In this document: positions 62,886-64,000 of the stretch, one piece after another
Numbering within the stretch: the stretch's first letter is position 1
Layout of the letters: every line of letters starts with the position of its first letter
Assembly: GCA_018673255.1 (NCBI GenBank)
Contig: JABHDC010000253.1
Span: forward strand, 186,001-250,000
Origin: Gemmatimonadota bacterium
Lineage (GTDB): Bacteria; Latescibacterota; UBA2968; UBA8231
Length of the DNA stretch: 64,000 nucleotides
Direction: 5' to 3'
The notes under the pieces: model-generated
The model's database searches: none
The model's input: only the letters and a program-made list of their open reading frames with translations
Told to the model about the DNA's origin: nothing
Translations under genes and position numbers: made by a program

Positions 62886-63578
62886 ATGAAGAGAATCGGT
62901 ATCATCGGCGGTATGTCGTGGGAATCGACGCAGACCTATTACCAGCTGATCAATGAGGCGGTGCGCGATCGACTCGGGGGATTGCACTCGGCGCAACTGG
63001 TCCTCTATAGCGTGGACTTCCACCAGGTCGAGAGGCTGCAGGCGGCAGGCGACTGGGATCGTGCTGGGGATCTGTTGGCCGACGGGGCGAGAGGACTGGA
63101 GGCGGCCGGTGCAGACTTCCTCATTCTGGCGACCAATACGATGCATCAGGTTGCTCCAGCGATTGAAGCGGCCGTGGAGATCCCCTTCCTGCACATTGCT
63201 GACGCCACGGCGGAGCGCATTCGCGCCGATGGACTGAGTCAGGTGGGGCTATTGGGCACGCACTACACGATGGAGGAGGCATTCTATCGTGGGCGGCTGC
63301 GCGACCGCCACGGGCTCGACGTGCTGATTCCCGGTGAGGCAGCACGTGACACGGCGCATCGTGTCATCTTCGAGGAGCTCTGTCTGGGGCGCATCGAGTC
63401 TTCATCGCGCGAAGCCTATCGCCAGATCATTTCCGGTCTCGTGGAAGACGGAGCCGAGGCGGTGATCCTCGGCTGCACGGAGATCTCGTTACTGGTGTCT
63501 GAGGTCGATGCGACTGTGCCGCTATACGACACGACGGCTCTGCATGCGGCAGCTGCCGTCGATATGGCCCTCTCGTGA
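62886..63578 (+). CDS. Aspartate/glutamate racemase family protein
   Basis: A 230-residue PLP-independent racemase. MKRIGIIGGMSWESTQTYYQ is the family start (IGGMGxxxT), VILGCTEISLLVSE has one catalytic Cys. At the other site the usual CNT is LATNTMHQV, in which Cys is Thr or Ala; related YgeA-type enzymes vary here, so activity is uncertain. It begins immediately after the DUF4832 stop. Substrate likely an amino acid; specificity not clear. Confidence 0.85.
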   Translation: MKRIGIIGGMSWESTQTYYQLINEAVRDRLGGLHSAQLVLYSVDFHQVERLQAAGDWDRAGDLLADGARGLEAAGADFLILATNTMHQVAPAIEAAVEIPFLHIADATAERIRADGLSQVGLLGTHYTMEEAFYRGRLRDRHGLDVLIPGEAARDTAHRVIFEELCLGRIESSSREAYRQIISGLVEDGAEAVILGCTEISLLVSEVDATVPLYDTTALHAAAAVDMALS

Positions 63579-63615
63579 GTTGGGGCCGTACCGAACCATT
63601 GGAGGGATGAGGAAG

Positions 63616-64000
63616 ATGAGGCAGAAGGAGATCGGTGCCGCCGCCCAGATCTGGGGTGCACCGGAGAGAGTTGCCCTCGTGTCATCGGTCGACGCGTCGG
63701 GCCAAGGGAATCTGATCGCCGTGGGGTGGGCGATGCGGGCGAATATGGACCCACCCGTCTATGCGATCGGGTTGGGCCATAAGAGTCTGAGTTGCGCCAA
63801 CATCCAGGTGTCCGGCGAATTCGTGTTCGGTATCCCCGGTGCTGACCTGGCGACACAGGTCCTGTATTGCGGAACCCATACGGGTCGGGATGGCGACAAG
63901 TTTGCCGCGACGGGGCTGACACCGGCGACCGCTGCCCGGGTCAAGGCGCCATTGGTGGCCGAGTGTCTGGTGAACCTCGAGTGCCGGGTCATTGCCACGC
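63616..64000 (+). CDS. Flavin-reductase-like domain protein (3' end outside window)
   Basis: The first 128 residues are visible. QIWGAPERVALVSSVDASGQ and NLIAVGWAMRANMDPPVYAI, then FVFGIPGADLATQVLYCGTH, follow the FMN-binding split-barrel flavin reductase family (PVALVTTxDxxGxxNxxxxxW...). The ATG 63,616 is preceded by GAGGA. It is 38 bases after the racemase, on the same strand. It would bind FMN; the partner or substrate lies beyond the window. Confidence 0.85.
   Translation, partial: MRQKEIGAAAQIWGAPERVALVSSVDASGQGNLIAVGWAMRANMDPPVYAIGLGHKSLSCANIQVSGEFVFGIPGADLATQVLYCGTHTGRDGDKFAATGLTPATAARVKAPLVAECLVNLECRVIAT

Noticed and set aside
1..64000. tRNA, rRNA, CRISPR or transposase genes
   Set aside because: I scanned the gaps for T-arm consensus (GGTTCGA), direct-repeat spacing and transposase motifs, and saw none; a computed search would be more sensitive.

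Overview
The window is a GC-rich, gene-dense bacterial chromosome segment of about 57 protein-coding genes, with no rRNA, no recognisable tRNA, no CRISPR array and no intact mobile element. TonB-dependent and DUF5686/DUF5916-type outer-membrane proteins point to a Gram-negative cell. Four phytanoyl-CoA dioxygenase (PhyH) paralogues, two uroporphyrinogen-decarboxylase-family proteins, enolase-superfamily sugar-acid dehydratases, creatininase and ThuA proteins, a DUF2089/DUF4097 pair and an exosortase-H relic resemble environmental lineages of the Latescibacterota/Poribacteria/FCB type. That assignment is inference; the sequence names no taxon.

Layout. 1-7.7 kb: a sulfatase-like tail, a GrpB-methyltransferase fusion, an ACT protein, PhzF-like, SGNH hydrolase, carboxymuconolactone decarboxylase, a DUF5686-type outer-membrane protein and a short-chain epimerase. 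7.8-11.9 kb: a sodium-pumping decarboxylase operon (gamma, beta, biotinylated alpha) facing biotin protein ligase. 11.9-16.4 kb: two UroD-family genes, a condensation-domain acyltransferase and a nitrilase. 16.4-20.4 kb: a TonB receptor / YfiR / CHASE8-like histidine kinase operon. 20.4-27 kb: a galactonate-dehydratase-like enzyme, a structured non-coding region, an 18-repeat ankyrin protein and a GH38 alpha-mannosidase. 27-30.2 kb: a three-gene membrane cluster led by a miniature YscJ/FliF-like protein. 30.2-36.5 kb: sugar-acid dehydrogenases, a sialidase-like protein, PhyH, an Ldh-family oxidoreductase and a NYN-LOTUS protein. 36.6-40.2 kb: a frameshifted exosortase H with its partner, then an ArsR-methyltransferase regulator and ahcY behind a clear promoter/operator. 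40.6-54.1 kb: serine hydrolase, amidohydrolase, KDPG-type aldolase, three PhyH proteins, NIPSNAP, Fe-alcohol dehydrogenase, ThuA, an adenylate cyclase and L-fuconate dehydratase. 54.2-64 kb: a DUF5916 outer-membrane protein, the DUF2089/DUF4097 pair, MsrB, creatininase, DUF4832, an amino-acid racemase and a flavin reductase.

Together the genes suggest a heterotroph that trims glycans (mannosidase, sialidase-like, sulfatase-like, SGNH), degrades the resulting sugar acids (dehydratases, aldolase, uronate reductase-like and several dehydrogenases) and links decarboxylation to a sodium gradient. The candidates I consider most worth following are the YscJ/FliF-like mini-ring cluster (27,081-30,163), the TonB-YfiR-CHASE8 relay (16,407-20,363), the palindromic operator over the -35 box upstream of ArsR-methyltransferase/ahcY (37,784-37,823), the structured leader with a sequestered ribosome-binding site (21,560-21,842), the broken exosortase H (37,186-37,696) and a His-ladder beta-solenoid (56,926-58,596).
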